This document shows, in pieces, positions 1 through 7,636 of a stretch of 64,000 nt of DNA. Below the pieces are notes generated by a model. That model did no database searches. It had not been told where the DNA came from and saw only the letters and a program-made list of their open reading frames with translations. How positions within the stretch are numbered: the first letter of the stretch is position 1; each line of letters opens with the position of its first letter. The stretch is from Brucella pecoris (GTDB lineage Bacteria > Pseudomonadota > Alphaproteobacteria > Rhizobiales > Rhizobiaceae): positions 372,001 to 436,000 of the forward strand of contig NZ_VEWK01000001.1 of the NCBI RefSeq assembly GCF_006376675.1, read 5' to 3'. A program made the position numbers and the translations under genes.

Positions 1-1
1 G

Positions 2-175
2 GCATTGATTGGTGGACCGAGCGATCAGATGATAAGCTCGATCATCGCCTATTATGCGACCGGTTCAGCCAACTGGGGTATGGCTGGCGCACTCGGACTC
101 GTGTTGCTGGTTGCCTGTCTTATACTCTACGCTGTGTACGGACGGCTTACCGCTGACGAACAGGGGAGGGCGTAA
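2..175 (+). CDS. ABC transporter permease, C-terminal fragment (PotB-like)
   Basis: Only the last 57 codons are in the window; the gene begins upstream. The reading frame ends at TAA 173-175, two bases before the ATG of the next permease. The fragment has the GGPSDQMIS stretch typical of spermidine/putrescine-type permeases, then one hydrophobic membrane segment (residues about 28-47 of the fragment) and a short charged tail. Position and spacing say it is the first of two paired membrane subunits in one operon. The binding protein and ATPase presumably lie upstream, outside the window. Substrate unknown; polyamine or a similar small cation is the family expectation. Confidence 0.8.
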   Translation, partial: ALIGGPSDQMISSIIAYYATGSANWGMAGALGLVLLVACLILYAVYGRLTADEQGRA

Positions 176-177
176 GC

Positions 178-972
178 ATGGGGCGCATTGCGAAAATCAT
201 GTTCGGTATCGCAGCGGTGGTTTTTTTGATCGCGCCGCTGTTCGCCATCCTTCCGCTTGCTTTTACATCCAGCGTATTCCTGACCTATCCGGTGCCCGGC
301 TGGTCGGTACGCTGGTTTGAAGAACTTGCTACGGCCGACGTCTGGCGGCGCGCAATCGTTAACAGCCTGATTATCGGTTCAGGAACGACGATTTTGGCGA
401 CTGTGCTGGGAACCATGGCCGCACTGGGCTTGCGCAGCAGGACCTTGTTTCTTTCCGGCCCCATTAAAACTCTGTTCCTGTTGCCCATGGTCGTTCCCGC
501 TGTCGTCATGGGCGTAGGGATGCAGTTGTTATTCGTGCGACTTGGTATAGCGAATTCCTATCTTGGCGTGATCGTTGCTCATACCGTGATTTCGATACCC
601 TTTGTTCTCGTGAGTGTTACCGGGGCGCTGGCTGGTATTGACAGGCGTGTCGAACTTGCAGCCGAGAGCCTGGGCGCATCACCTTTGACAGTGTTTCGAA
701 AAATTACTCTTCCGCTTGCCATGCCGGGCATAGCTTCCGGTGCTGTGCTTGCTTTTGCTACTTCGCTGGACGAGGTTGTGCTGACACTGTTTGTTGCTGG
801 TCCAAATCAGCGCACCTTGGCGCGTCAGATGTTTTCGACAATCCGAGAGAATATTAGCCCGGCTATAGCTTCCGCAGCATTTCTGTTCATTGCAGGCACG
901 GTACTTTTAGGCCTTGCAGCCATGTTCTTTCGTCGAAAGCACGTGAGCGGAGTGGGAACCGCCGCCACTTGA
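178..972 (+). CDS. ABC transporter permease (PotC-like inner membrane subunit)
   Basis: This 264-residue protein is an inner membrane permease of the binding-protein-dependent transport family, PotC/YdcV type. It has about six hydrophobic segments. The cytoplasmic EAA loop (AAESLGASPLTVFRKITLP, residues about 161-179), which docks the ATPase, is intact and is followed by the SLDEVVLTLF segment characteristic of polyamine-type permeases. It starts two bases after the previous permease stop, so translation is probably coupled, and the two form a heterodimeric channel. Nothing downstream continues the operon: the next gene is convergent. Substrate not determinable from the sequence. Confidence 0.9.
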   Translation: MGRIAKIMFGIAAVVFLIAPLFAILPLAFTSSVFLTYPVPGWSVRWFEELATADVWRRAIVNSLIIGSGTTILATVLGTMAALGLRSRTLFLSGPIKTLFLLPMVVPAVVMGVGMQLLFVRLGIANSYLGVIVAHTVISIPFVLVSVTGALAGIDRRVELAAESLGASPLTVFRKITLPLAMPGIASGAVLAFATSLDEVVLTLFVAGPNQRTLARQMFSTIRENISPAIASAAFLFIAGTVLLGLAAMFFRRKHVSGVGTAAT

Positions 973-998
973 TGCAGCTCTTTTTATCCGAAGTCGTT

Positions 999-1427
999 TT
1001 AGCGATCAATCCGCGTCGAAAGGATGATGGATGACATCGTACGCTCGACACCTTCCAGCGCACCTATGCGATCCAGAACGGCGTCGAGCTCTTGTATGGA
1101 CGGAGCTTCGACAACGACGATCATATCGAAGTGACCGCTGACAGAATGAAGCGAACGGACGGCCATCATGCCACGCAGTGCCGTTTCGACTTTCGGAGCA
1201 AGTTTGGGTAATGCTGTCACCAGCACATGAGCGCGAACCAGATCGCGCTCGAATTCCGGAGCGATTCGCACCGTATAACCTTCAATAACTCCACGTTTTT
1301 CCAGCTTTTCGATCCGGCTTTGGACTGTGGTGCGAGAGACGCCGAGGCGCCTCGCAAGGTCCGCCGTAGAGGCGCGGGCATTTTCACGGAGGAGGGCGAT
1401 GAGTGTGAGGTCGGCTTCTGTCGTCAT
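999..1427 (-). CDS. Lrp/AsnC family transcriptional regulator
   Basis: A 142-residue regulator with an N-terminal winged helix-turn-helix (residues about 5-60; DLARRLGVSRTTVQSRIEKL) and a C-terminal RAM/AsnC ligand-binding domain ending in a typical VERTMSSIILST strand. The ATG at 1427 was chosen because the MTTEADLTLIALLREN start matches the family; the open frame runs 41 codons further upstream without domain content. It is divergent from the lysine dehydrogenase-like gene at 1551, with a perfect inverted repeat at 1432-1452 beside its own start. Regulators placed this way usually sense an amino acid and control the neighbouring catabolic gene. Lysine as effector is inference. Confidence 0.9.
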   Translation of the reverse strand: MTTEADLTLIALLRENARASTADLARRLGVSRTTVQSRIEKLEKRGVIEGYTVRIAPEFERDLVRAHVLVTALPKLAPKVETALRGMMAVRSLHSVSGHFDMIVVVEAPSIQELDAVLDRIGALEGVERTMSSIILSTRIDR

Positions 1428-1431
1428 AATG

Positions 1432-1452
1432 CATATTAAATACGTTAATATG
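1432..1452. promoter_or_regulatory. Inverted repeat, likely operator between Lrp-type regulator and lysDH
   Basis: CATATTA-N7-TAATATG is a perfect 7-bp inverted repeat with a 7-nt spacer, five bases upstream of the regulator's start codon and about 100 bases upstream of the divergent gene. AT-rich dyads of this size are typical of Lrp/AsnC binding sites. The role as autoregulatory operator is inferred from position. Confidence 0.5.
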
Positions 1453-1550
1453 TGCAAATAAACAACGTCATATCGTCGGTTTGTATGCTTCTTTTTGCAT
1501 GGAACTATGCGATTCTTGCATATCCGATTTGCATTCCAAGGGGAAAACAC

Positions 1551-2654
1551 ATGAAAGAGATCGTTGTTGTCGGCGCAGGCAAAATCGGCGCCACCATTGC
1601 CGATCTTCTCGCTTCCACAGGCGAGTATGCCGTCACCGTTGTCGATCGCTCTCAGGAACAGCTCGATGCTCTGGAGTCCGGTGCAGAAGTCAAGACGCAG
1701 GCACTAGCTATTGAAGATGCCAAGGCTCTTGAAGCCGCTCTTACTGGCAAGTTCGCCGTACTCAGCGCAGCTCCATTTCATCTGACGACCCGTATTGCCG
1801 AAGCTGCAGCGAAGGCGGGCGTTCACTATCTGGACCTCACTGAAGACGTGGCAAGCACCCGCCGTGTCAAGGAGCTTGCGAAGGAAGCCAAGACGGCCTT
1901 CATTCCACAGTGTGGCCTTGCCCCCGGCTTCATCTCTATCGTTGCCTATGATCTGGCGAAGCGCTTCGATAAACTCGACAACGTTCGTATGCGCGTTGGC
2001 GCCCTGCCGCAGTACCCTTCGAATGCTCTGAACTACAATCTGACCTGGAGCACCGATGGCGTCATCAACGAGTACATTGAGCCGTGCGAAGCCATCGTTA
2101 ACGGTGAACTGACTGAAGTTCCTGCTCTCGAAGAGCGTGAAGAATTTTCGCTTGATGGCGTCACCTATGAAGCCTTCAACACCTCTGGTGGTCTCGGCAC
2201 GCTCTGCGAAACGCTCGAAGGCAAGGTTCGCACGCTCAACTATCGCACCATCCGTTATCCGGGGCACGTTGCGCTGATGAAGGCGCTTCTCAATGATCTT
2301 GGCCTGCGCCATCGTCGTGAAGTGCTCAAGGACATTTTTGAAAATGCCCTGCCAACGACCCTTCAGGATGTTGTCGTGATTTTCGTGACAGTTTCCGGCA
2401 CCAAGAATGGCCGTCTGGTTCAGGAAACCTACGCGAACAAGGTTTATGCTGCTCAGGTTGGCAAGATCGTTCGCTCGGGTATTCAGATCACGACGGCTTC
2501 GGCTATTTGCGCTGTGCTTGACATGCTTGCCAAGGGTGATCTTCCGCAGCAGGGCTTTATCCGCCAGGAAGACATCACGCTGGAAGCGTTTCTCGCAAAT
2601 CGCTTTGGCAAGGCTTATGCACAGGAAGACCATTGCGCACGTATGGTTGCCTGA
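1551..2654 (+). CDS. Saccharopine dehydrogenase family protein, probable L-lysine 6-dehydrogenase
   Basis: A 367-residue NAD(P)-dependent enzyme. The Rossmann motif VGAGKIGATIADLLA is at residues 5-19, and the saccharopine dehydrogenase-like catalytic domain follows (LDLTEDVAST, IPQCGLAPGF, TWSTDGVINEYIEP). As I recall it, the sequence closely resembles the Agrobacterium L-lysine 6-dehydrogenase, which oxidises the epsilon-amino group of lysine to give delta-1-piperideine-6-carboxylate; no search was run. The ATG at 1551 follows an AAGGGG ribosome site and starts directly at the Rossmann strand. Two lysine/arginine-type binding proteins follow, which fits lysine uptake and breakdown. It could instead be another member of the family with a different substrate. 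Confidence 0.8.
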   Translation: MKEIVVVGAGKIGATIADLLASTGEYAVTVVDRSQEQLDALESGAEVKTQALAIEDAKALEAALTGKFAVLSAAPFHLTTRIAEAAAKAGVHYLDLTEDVASTRRVKELAKEAKTAFIPQCGLAPGFISIVAYDLAKRFDKLDNVRMRVGALPQYPSNALNYNLTWSTDGVINEYIEPCEAIVNGELTEVPALEEREEFSLDGVTYEAFNTSGGLGTLCETLEGKVRTLNYRTIRYPGHVALMKALLNDLGLRHRREVLKDIFENALPTTLQDVVVIFVTVSGTKNGRLVQETYANKVYAAQVGKIVRSGIQITTASAICAVLDMLAKGDLPQQGFIRQEDITLEAFLANRFGKAYAQEDHCARMVA

Positions 2655-2833
2655 TAGCTTCTGCCGCATGAATGCAGGGTCTGTTGCGCTTGTTCGCAAC
2701 AGACCTTTTTTGCGTTTTGGCATTTGGTAAGTCAGTCCTGCAAAAATTGCTATTGAACGGGATCGGATTTAAGCGCATTGCCCGATCCAAATCGGCGGAT
2801 GGATATTTCCGCCCGCCTGATCTGTGTCTGTCC

Positions 2834-2876
2834 GCGCATCGTATCCGAAAACCGTTTCGCACGTTTCGGGGTGCGC
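2834..2876. repeat. GAAAACCGTTTC palindromic repeat, copy 1
   Basis: GCGCAT...GTGCGC arms enclose the core CCGAAAACCGTTTCGCACGT. The same core recurs at 10441, 19351 (opposite orientation) and 44437. It lies between lysDH and the first binding-protein gene, about 20 bases before that gene's ATG, so it would be in its 5' leader if transcribed. Confidence 0.75.
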
Positions 2877-2896
2877 TTTGAAGAAGTAGGAAAGTT

Positions 2897-3658
2897 ATGT
2901 TGAAATCAGTTTTGCTGGCCGGTTTGGCCTCTGTCTTCCTCGCTTTGCCGGTTCAGGCAAAGGAATGGAAAGAAATCCGCATCGCCAGCGAAGGTGCTTA
3001 TCCTCCATTCAACTATATGTCTCCAGACGGCAAGCTTGAAGGTTTCGATCTTGATATCGCGAACGCGCTTTGCGAAGCCATGGAAGCCAAATGCACGATC
3101 GTTGCCAATGATTGGGATGGTATGATCCCAGGTCTGCAGGCCAATAAATTCGATGCGGTTATTGCTTCGATGGCCATTACCGAAGAGCGTGAAAAGCAGA
3201 TCGCCTTCACTGAACGCTATTACACGACCCCGCTTGCGATTGTCGTACCGAAGGATACGGATATCACTTCGCTCGATCCATCGGCATTTGATGGAAAGAC
3301 GGTTGGTGCGCAGGCTGGCACCACTCAGGGCAACTATGCCGACGACGTTTATGGCAAAGCGGGAGCAGATGTGAAGCTCTATCCGACTGCCGACGAAGCT
3401 AACGCCGATCTTGAAAGTGGCCGTCTAGACGCAATTGCCGCCGACAAGTTTCTTGCCGCCGATTGGCTCAAGAAGCAGGGCGCGAACTGCTGCAAGTTCC
3501 TCGGCGACATTCCAGGTTCTGAAACCAAGATCGCTGTAGCCCTACGCAAGGGTGACGATGACCTGCGTGAACAGTTCAACGCCGCTATCAAGAAGATCCG
3601 TGACGACGGCACCTACGAAACGATCCGCAAGAAGTATTTCGATTTTGACATCTATTGA
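2897..3658 (+). CDS. Amino-acid ABC transporter periplasmic binding protein (Lys/Arg/Orn type), copy 1
   Basis: A 253-residue periplasmic solute-binding protein of family 3 (SBP_bac_3). A signal peptide covers residues 1-21 and is cleaved after VQA. The ligand signature GAYPPFNY follows, then DLDIANALCEAMEAKC, where C59 and C66 match the disulfide of the LAO/HisJ proteins. It ends with FDFDIY. A vicinal cysteine pair (C198-C199) sits in the second lobe, which is not usual in LAO/HisJ. No permease or ATPase is adjacent, so it must use a transporter encoded elsewhere. Its tandem paralogue at 3814 has the same length and the same cysteine positions. Confidence 0.92.
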   Translation: MLKSVLLAGLASVFLALPVQAKEWKEIRIASEGAYPPFNYMSPDGKLEGFDLDIANALCEAMEAKCTIVANDWDGMIPGLQANKFDAVIASMAITEEREKQIAFTERYYTTPLAIVVPKDTDITSLDPSAFDGKTVGAQAGTTQGNYADDVYGKAGADVKLYPTADEANADLESGRLDAIAADKFLAADWLKKQGANCCKFLGDIPGSETKIAVALRKGDDDLREQFNAAIKKIRDDGTYETIRKKYFDFDIY

Positions 3659-3671
3659 TGTGACAAAATTT

Positions 3672-3718
3672 GCACCGGATGCCTTCAAATCCTGCTTGCA
3701 GCGGAGGGCGTCCGGTGC
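3672..3718. terminator. Hairpin between the two binding-protein genes
   Basis: GCACCGGATGCC pairs with GGCGTCCGGTGC (12 bp with one G-U) across a 23-nt loop, 13 bases after the first binding-protein gene. No T-run follows, so it may protect the upstream mRNA or attenuate read-through rather than terminate fully. Confidence 0.45.
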
Positions 3719-3813
3719 TTCAGTCTTGGTGAGCGCATGAAAAACGGGGCGCTGCCATTCGCAGGGGATACCCTGCCAATTACAACGATAACAAAGCAGT
3801 AAGGGGAATAGTT

Positions 3814-4575
3814 ATGTTGAAAGCCATCCTATTTGCGAGTGTTGCAACCGTAATCGCGGCCTTGCCGGCACAGGCTAAAGAATGGAAGGAAATCCGCATT
3901 GCAACCGAAGGTGCGTACCCACCTTTCAACTTCGTGGCCGCCGACGGTTCGTTGCAGGGGCTTGATGTCGAAATAGCCAATGCTCTGTGCAAGGCGATGG
4001 AAGCGAAGTGCACCATTGTTGCTAATGATTGGGACGGGATGATCCCCGGTCTGAAATCGAACAAGTTCGATGCGGTCATCGCTTCAATGAGCATTACGGA
4101 AGAGCGCAAGAAGGAAGTCGCCTTCACCGACAAGTATTACTCCACACCGCTTTCCGTTGCCGTGCCGAAGGACAGCCCGATCGCATCGTTGGATGCTGCA
4201 GCCTTCAAGGGCAAATCAGTTGGTGCTCAAGGCTCGACGACGCAGGGCAACTACGCGGAAGACGTCTACGGCAAGGCTGGTGCTGACGTTAAGCTTTATC
4301 CGACTGCCGACGAAGCCAATGCCGACCTGAAAAATGGGCGACTTGATGCAGTTGTTTCCGATAAGTTCCCGATCTCCGACTGGATCAAGGGTGACGGTGC
4401 CGATTGCTGCAAGCTCATTGGCGATATTCCTGGGACGCAGACCGATACCGGAATTGCGCTGCGTCAGGGTGATGACGATCTGCGTGAACAATTCAACGCT
4501 GCAATCAAGAAAATTCGCGAAGACGGGACCTACGCTACCATTGTGAAGAAATATTTCGACTTCGACATCTACTGA
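3814..4575 (+). CDS. Amino-acid ABC transporter periplasmic binding protein (Lys/Arg/Orn type), copy 2
   Basis: A 253-residue family-3 solute-binding protein, tandem paralogue of the gene at 2897. Both have a 21-residue signal peptide ending QA, the ATEGAYPPFNF signature, cysteines at 59 and 66, a vicinal pair at 198-199, and the C-terminal FDFDIY. There are no length differences, so the duplication is clean. Differences cluster around the ligand lobe (for example SPDGKLEGFDLD versus AADGSLQGLDVE), which suggests changed specificity or affinity. AGTAAGGGG precedes the ATG. Like copy 1 it has no membrane or ATPase partner here. Confidence 0.92.
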   Translation: MLKAILFASVATVIAALPAQAKEWKEIRIATEGAYPPFNFVAADGSLQGLDVEIANALCKAMEAKCTIVANDWDGMIPGLKSNKFDAVIASMSITEERKKEVAFTDKYYSTPLSVAVPKDSPIASLDAAAFKGKSVGAQGSTTQGNYAEDVYGKAGADVKLYPTADEANADLKNGRLDAVVSDKFPISDWIKGDGADCCKLIGDIPGTQTDTGIALRQGDDDLREQFNAAIKKIREDGTYATIVKKYFDFDIY

Positions 4576-4657
4576 TTGCTTGTAAAAGACACAGCCCTTT
4601 GCTGTAAGCAACAACGCGCCGGCTACAATCGACGCGTTTGTTTCTTTAATTTTGTGG

Positions 4658-5920
4658 ATGCCGGAAATGCCGATTCAGCAACAAGATGTCATCGTTCTGG
4701 GCGCGGGTATTATCGGTGTATCCACGGCGCTGCATCTGCAGGCGCGAGGTCGTTCGGTCTGTTTGATTGACAAGAACGAGCCGGGCAATGGCACCAGTTT
4801 CGGAAATGCGGGTCTGATCGAGCGGTCGAGTGTAATTCCATACTCCTTCCCGCAAGGCCTTTGGACACTTGTGCGTTACGGCATGAACCGTCGTTCTGAC
4901 GTTCGTTATAACCCACTCTACATACCGAAGATGGCGAGCTGGCTGTTTCAGTACTGGCGGGAATCGTCGCCGGAACGGTTGAAAATTGCTACGAATGCCA
5001 TGCTGCCATTGATCGAAGCGAGCGTCCGTGAGCATGATGCCCTGGTGGGCCAGTCAGGCAGTGAGAGATTAATCCGGTCGCAGGGATGGATCGAAGTGTT
5101 CCGGACGTCTTCGGCATTCGATGCAGCAGTGCGCCGGTTACCTGATCTGCAACGCTTCAAACTGTCTTATGACATCTTGGATGCAGCAGCATTGCGCCAG
5201 CGTGAGACATCACTCGGCGATGTGGCGGGCGGAATTCACTGGCTCGACCCCAAGACCGTCGTGAATCCGGGTGGTTTGGTCAAAGCCTATGCTGATTTGT
5301 TTACCGAAAATGGCGGCATCTTCGTTCACGGCGATGCTGCGAGCTTGGCGCCGAATGAGAACGGCTGGCAAGTGATGACAACGGGAGAGGGCGCTATCCA
5401 TGCGCGCGACGTTGTCGTCGCACTGGGTCCGCAATCCGGTCTTATTTTCCGAAAGTTTGGCTATCCAATCCCGCTCGGCATCAAGCGCGGCCATCACCTT
5501 CATTTTGCTATGAAGGACGGTTCGCGGCTTGGTCATACGGTGGTGGATGAAGAAGCTGGCTATGTTCTCGCCCCGATGGTACAGGGCGTGCGTCTATCGA
5601 CAGGCATCGAATTCGCCTCGCCCGATGCACCCGCCAATTATATACAGCTTAAGAAAGACGAGAAAATCGCGCGCCAGCTTGTGCCCCAATTGGGCGACGC
5701 TGTCGAAACGACGCCTTGGCTTGGGCTACGTCCCTGCCTGCCTGATATGCGCCCGGTCATTGGTGCCGCGCCAAGGCACAAGGGGTTGTGGTTCAATTTC
5801 GGCCATGCGCATCACGGCTTGACGCTTGGACCTGCAACAGGACGGTTGCTCGCCGAAATGCTTGTCGGAGAAGAGACTTTTGTTGATCCGAAGCCTTATT
5901 CGGTAGAACGATTTCTTTAA
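4658..5920 (+). CDS. FAD-dependent oxidoreductase, DAO/DadA family
   Basis: A protein of about 420 residues with the FAD-binding dinucleotide fold at its N-terminus (VIVLGAGIIGVSTALHLQARG, residues about 10-30) and the glycine-rich C-terminal FAD contact NFGHAHHGLTLGPATGRL. This is the D-amino acid dehydrogenase/oxidase superfamily, which deaminates amino acids and passes electrons to oxygen or quinone. ATGs at 4658 and 4667 are both possible and neither has a strong ribosome site. Its place behind two amino-acid binding proteins suggests amino-acid or opine catabolism. The exact substrate cannot be read from the sequence. Confidence 0.85.
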   Translation: MPEMPIQQQDVIVLGAGIIGVSTALHLQARGRSVCLIDKNEPGNGTSFGNAGLIERSSVIPYSFPQGLWTLVRYGMNRRSDVRYNPLYIPKMASWLFQYWRESSPERLKIATNAMLPLIEASVREHDALVGQSGSERLIRSQGWIEVFRTSSAFDAAVRRLPDLQRFKLSYDILDAAALRQRETSLGDVAGGIHWLDPKTVVNPGGLVKAYADLFTENGGIFVHGDAASLAPNENGWQVMTTGEGAIHARDVVVALGPQSGLIFRKFGYPIPLGIKRGHHLHFAMKDGSRLGHTVVDEEAGYVLAPMVQGVRLSTGIEFASPDAPANYIQLKKDEKIARQLVPQLGDAVETTPWLGLRPCLPDMRPVIGAAPRHKGLWFNFGHAHHGLTLGPATGRLLAEMLVGEETFVDPKPYSVERFL

Positions 5921-6035
5921 TTTGATCTAAAAATTTCGTGACAGGCTTGTCAGTTGCGATAGAGCGGGGCTATCAATTGGTCCCACTCTCATATCGCGCA
6001 GTCGCGAACAATTGATCCGGAAAATTCTCGTGAAA

Positions 6036-7073
6036 ATGAAGCCTTTAGGCCGTACAGGCCTTACTGTTACTGAAATTTGCCTCGGTACCATGACTTGGGG
6101 CGTACAAAATACCGAGTCCGACGCTCATGAGCAGCTCGACGTCGCCCTTGATGCCGGTATCAACTTCATCGATACGGCCGAGGGATATGCCATTCCAATG
6201 AGCCCGGAAAGTTACGGCAAAACAGAGGCTTATATTGGTAGCTGGCTTAAAAAATCCGGGAAACGTGACAAGGTCGTACTGGCAAGTAAGATCGCCGGCG
6301 GTGGCAGGCAGAAGTGGATTCGAGACGGTGCCCGGCCAAGCCGAGCCAGCGTTCGCGAGGCGGTGGAAAATAGCCTGAAGCGGCTTCAGACGGACTATAT
6401 AGACCTCTATCAGGTCCATTGGCCCATGCGTGCGCACTATCATTTTGGCCAAAGCTGGAGCTTCGATCCGTCCAAGACGGACGGAACAGCAGAAACCCAA
6501 CAGATGCATGACGTTCTGCTGGGTCTCGGAGACATGGTTGAGGATGGCAAGATCCGACATATTGGTCTTTCCAATGAGACAGCCTGGGGAACCATGCAGT
6601 GGCTTCGCCTGGCTGAGCAGCATGACCTGCCGCGGATAGCCTCGATCCAGAACGAATATAGTCTGTTGCAGCGCCAGTTCGATTTTGACATGGCAGAGCT
6701 GGCAATTTGTGAAGATGTGGGGCTGCTTGCCTATTCGACGCTTGCTGCCGGTGTGCTGACTGGGAAATATCTGGGAGGCAAAATGCCGGCCGGCTCACGC
6801 GCGGCCATTTCCGAAGGCGGTATCTGGAGGAACAATGTTCATTCCGAACCGGCAGTTCGCGCTTATATCGAGGTTGCAAAGAAGCATGGTCTCGATATCG
6901 CCCAGATGGCTATTGCCTTTACGTTGACGCGCCCGTTTATGACTTCGGCCATCATTGGTGCGACGACTGTCGACCAGTTGAAGACCGATATCGCAGCCCA
7001 TCAGGTCGAGCTTTCCGATGATGTTCTGAGCGATATTGAGAAGGTCTACAGACAGTATCCACGTCCGCTTTAA
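6036..7073 (+). CDS. Aldo/keto reductase (Tas-like)
   Basis: A 345-residue NADPH-dependent aldo/keto reductase with the TIM-barrel signatures GINFIDTAEGY (catalytic Asp and Tyr), the DYIDLYQVHWP strand, IRHIGLSNETAWG and the C-terminal IIGATTVDQL cofactor loop. Length and sequence resemble E. coli Tas. The ATG at 6036 begins the conserved KPLGRTGLTVTEICLGTMT; the frame opens slightly upstream at TTG 6012. The gene stands alone between the oxidoreductase and a terminator. Natural substrate unknown. Confidence 0.9.
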   Translation: MKPLGRTGLTVTEICLGTMTWGVQNTESDAHEQLDVALDAGINFIDTAEGYAIPMSPESYGKTEAYIGSWLKKSGKRDKVVLASKIAGGGRQKWIRDGARPSRASVREAVENSLKRLQTDYIDLYQVHWPMRAHYHFGQSWSFDPSKTDGTAETQQMHDVLLGLGDMVEDGKIRHIGLSNETAWGTMQWLRLAEQHDLPRIASIQNEYSLLQRQFDFDMAELAICEDVGLLAYSTLAAGVLTGKYLGGKMPAGSRAAISEGGIWRNNVHSEPAVRAYIEVAKKHGLDIAQMAIAFTLTRPFMTSAIIGATTVDQLKTDIAAHQVELSDDVLSDIEKVYRQYPRPL

Positions 7074-7094
7074 GTCAATGAACGGGCATGATAG

Positions 7095-7117
7095 AAGCCC
7101 GCCAATGGTGGGCTTTT
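7095..7117 (+). terminator. Rho-independent terminator of the aldo/keto reductase gene
   Basis: AAGCCCGCC-AAT-GGTGGGCTT forms a 9-bp stem (one G-U) followed by TT. It sits in the short gap between two convergent genes, directly beside the stop of the gene on the minus strand. Confidence 0.75.
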
Positions 7118-7636
7118 CTATCCGGCTAGATAGATTTCATGTTTGACAATCCATTGTTCGATTGGCGTCTCGCTTGAGGAACTGACGATCACCATTCGGT
7201 CGAAGCAAAGTCTGCGACCAGTGAGCGATCGTGCCAGGCGTAACATCTCCATTTCACGCAAAGCGTTCTCAGCGACGCCATAGGCAAGCGAAACATGCGG
7301 GAGAAAGGTTGAGGAATCGGCCTCTCCTGATATGCCCCGTGAATCCTGTTTCAGCGCCATGAGTGCAGGTGTTTTCTGTAGTGCGGCATAGAAAGAGCGG
7401 AAATAAGCCTCGGTTCCCGTTACATTTTCAATCTGGACGTCGAGCGGCTTGCGACCGACCGCGAGGCTCAGCACAAGCGGCAGCAGTTCGTCTGCCGAGC
7501 GTTTCATATCGGGCACGAGTGTCGCATGCGGTTCAAATTTAGGCGAGGCAAAGCGGCCAGCCAGCTCTGTAACGATGGATTCAAGAAATTTGAGGTCGTC
7601 GCGTGAGGGACGTAACCAGATGGAATGGAAACTCAT
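7118..7636 (-). CDS. 2H phosphoesterase (cyclic phosphodiesterase-like, Cpd1/PF07823 type)
   Basis: A 172-residue protein with the two HxT/SL motifs of the 2H phosphoesterase superfamily: HATL at H37 and HVSL at H114. It resembles the fungal/plant cyclic nucleotide phosphodiesterase Cpd1, which opens 2',3'- or 1'',2''-cyclic phosphates. It has no signal peptide, so it is cytoplasmic. Its start overlaps the stop of the LacI regulator by 4 bases (ATGA), making it the last gene of the transporter operon. A link to a cyclic-phosphate or phosphodiester substrate brought in by that transporter is inference. RNA-processing activity is the alternative. Confidence 0.8.
   Translation of the reverse strand: MSFHSIWLRPSRDDLKFLESIVTELAGRFASPKFEPHATLVPDMKRSADELLPLVLSLAVGRKPLDVQIENVTGTEAYFRSFYAALQKTPALMALKQDSRGISGEADSSTFLPHVSLAYGVAENALREMEMLRLARSLTGRRLCFDRMVIVSSSSETPIEQWIVKHEIYLAG

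Noticed and set aside
1704..2723. 339-codon open frame antisense to the lysine dehydrogenase gene
   Set aside because: Shadow frame of a well-supported gene; no ribosome site or recognisable domain.
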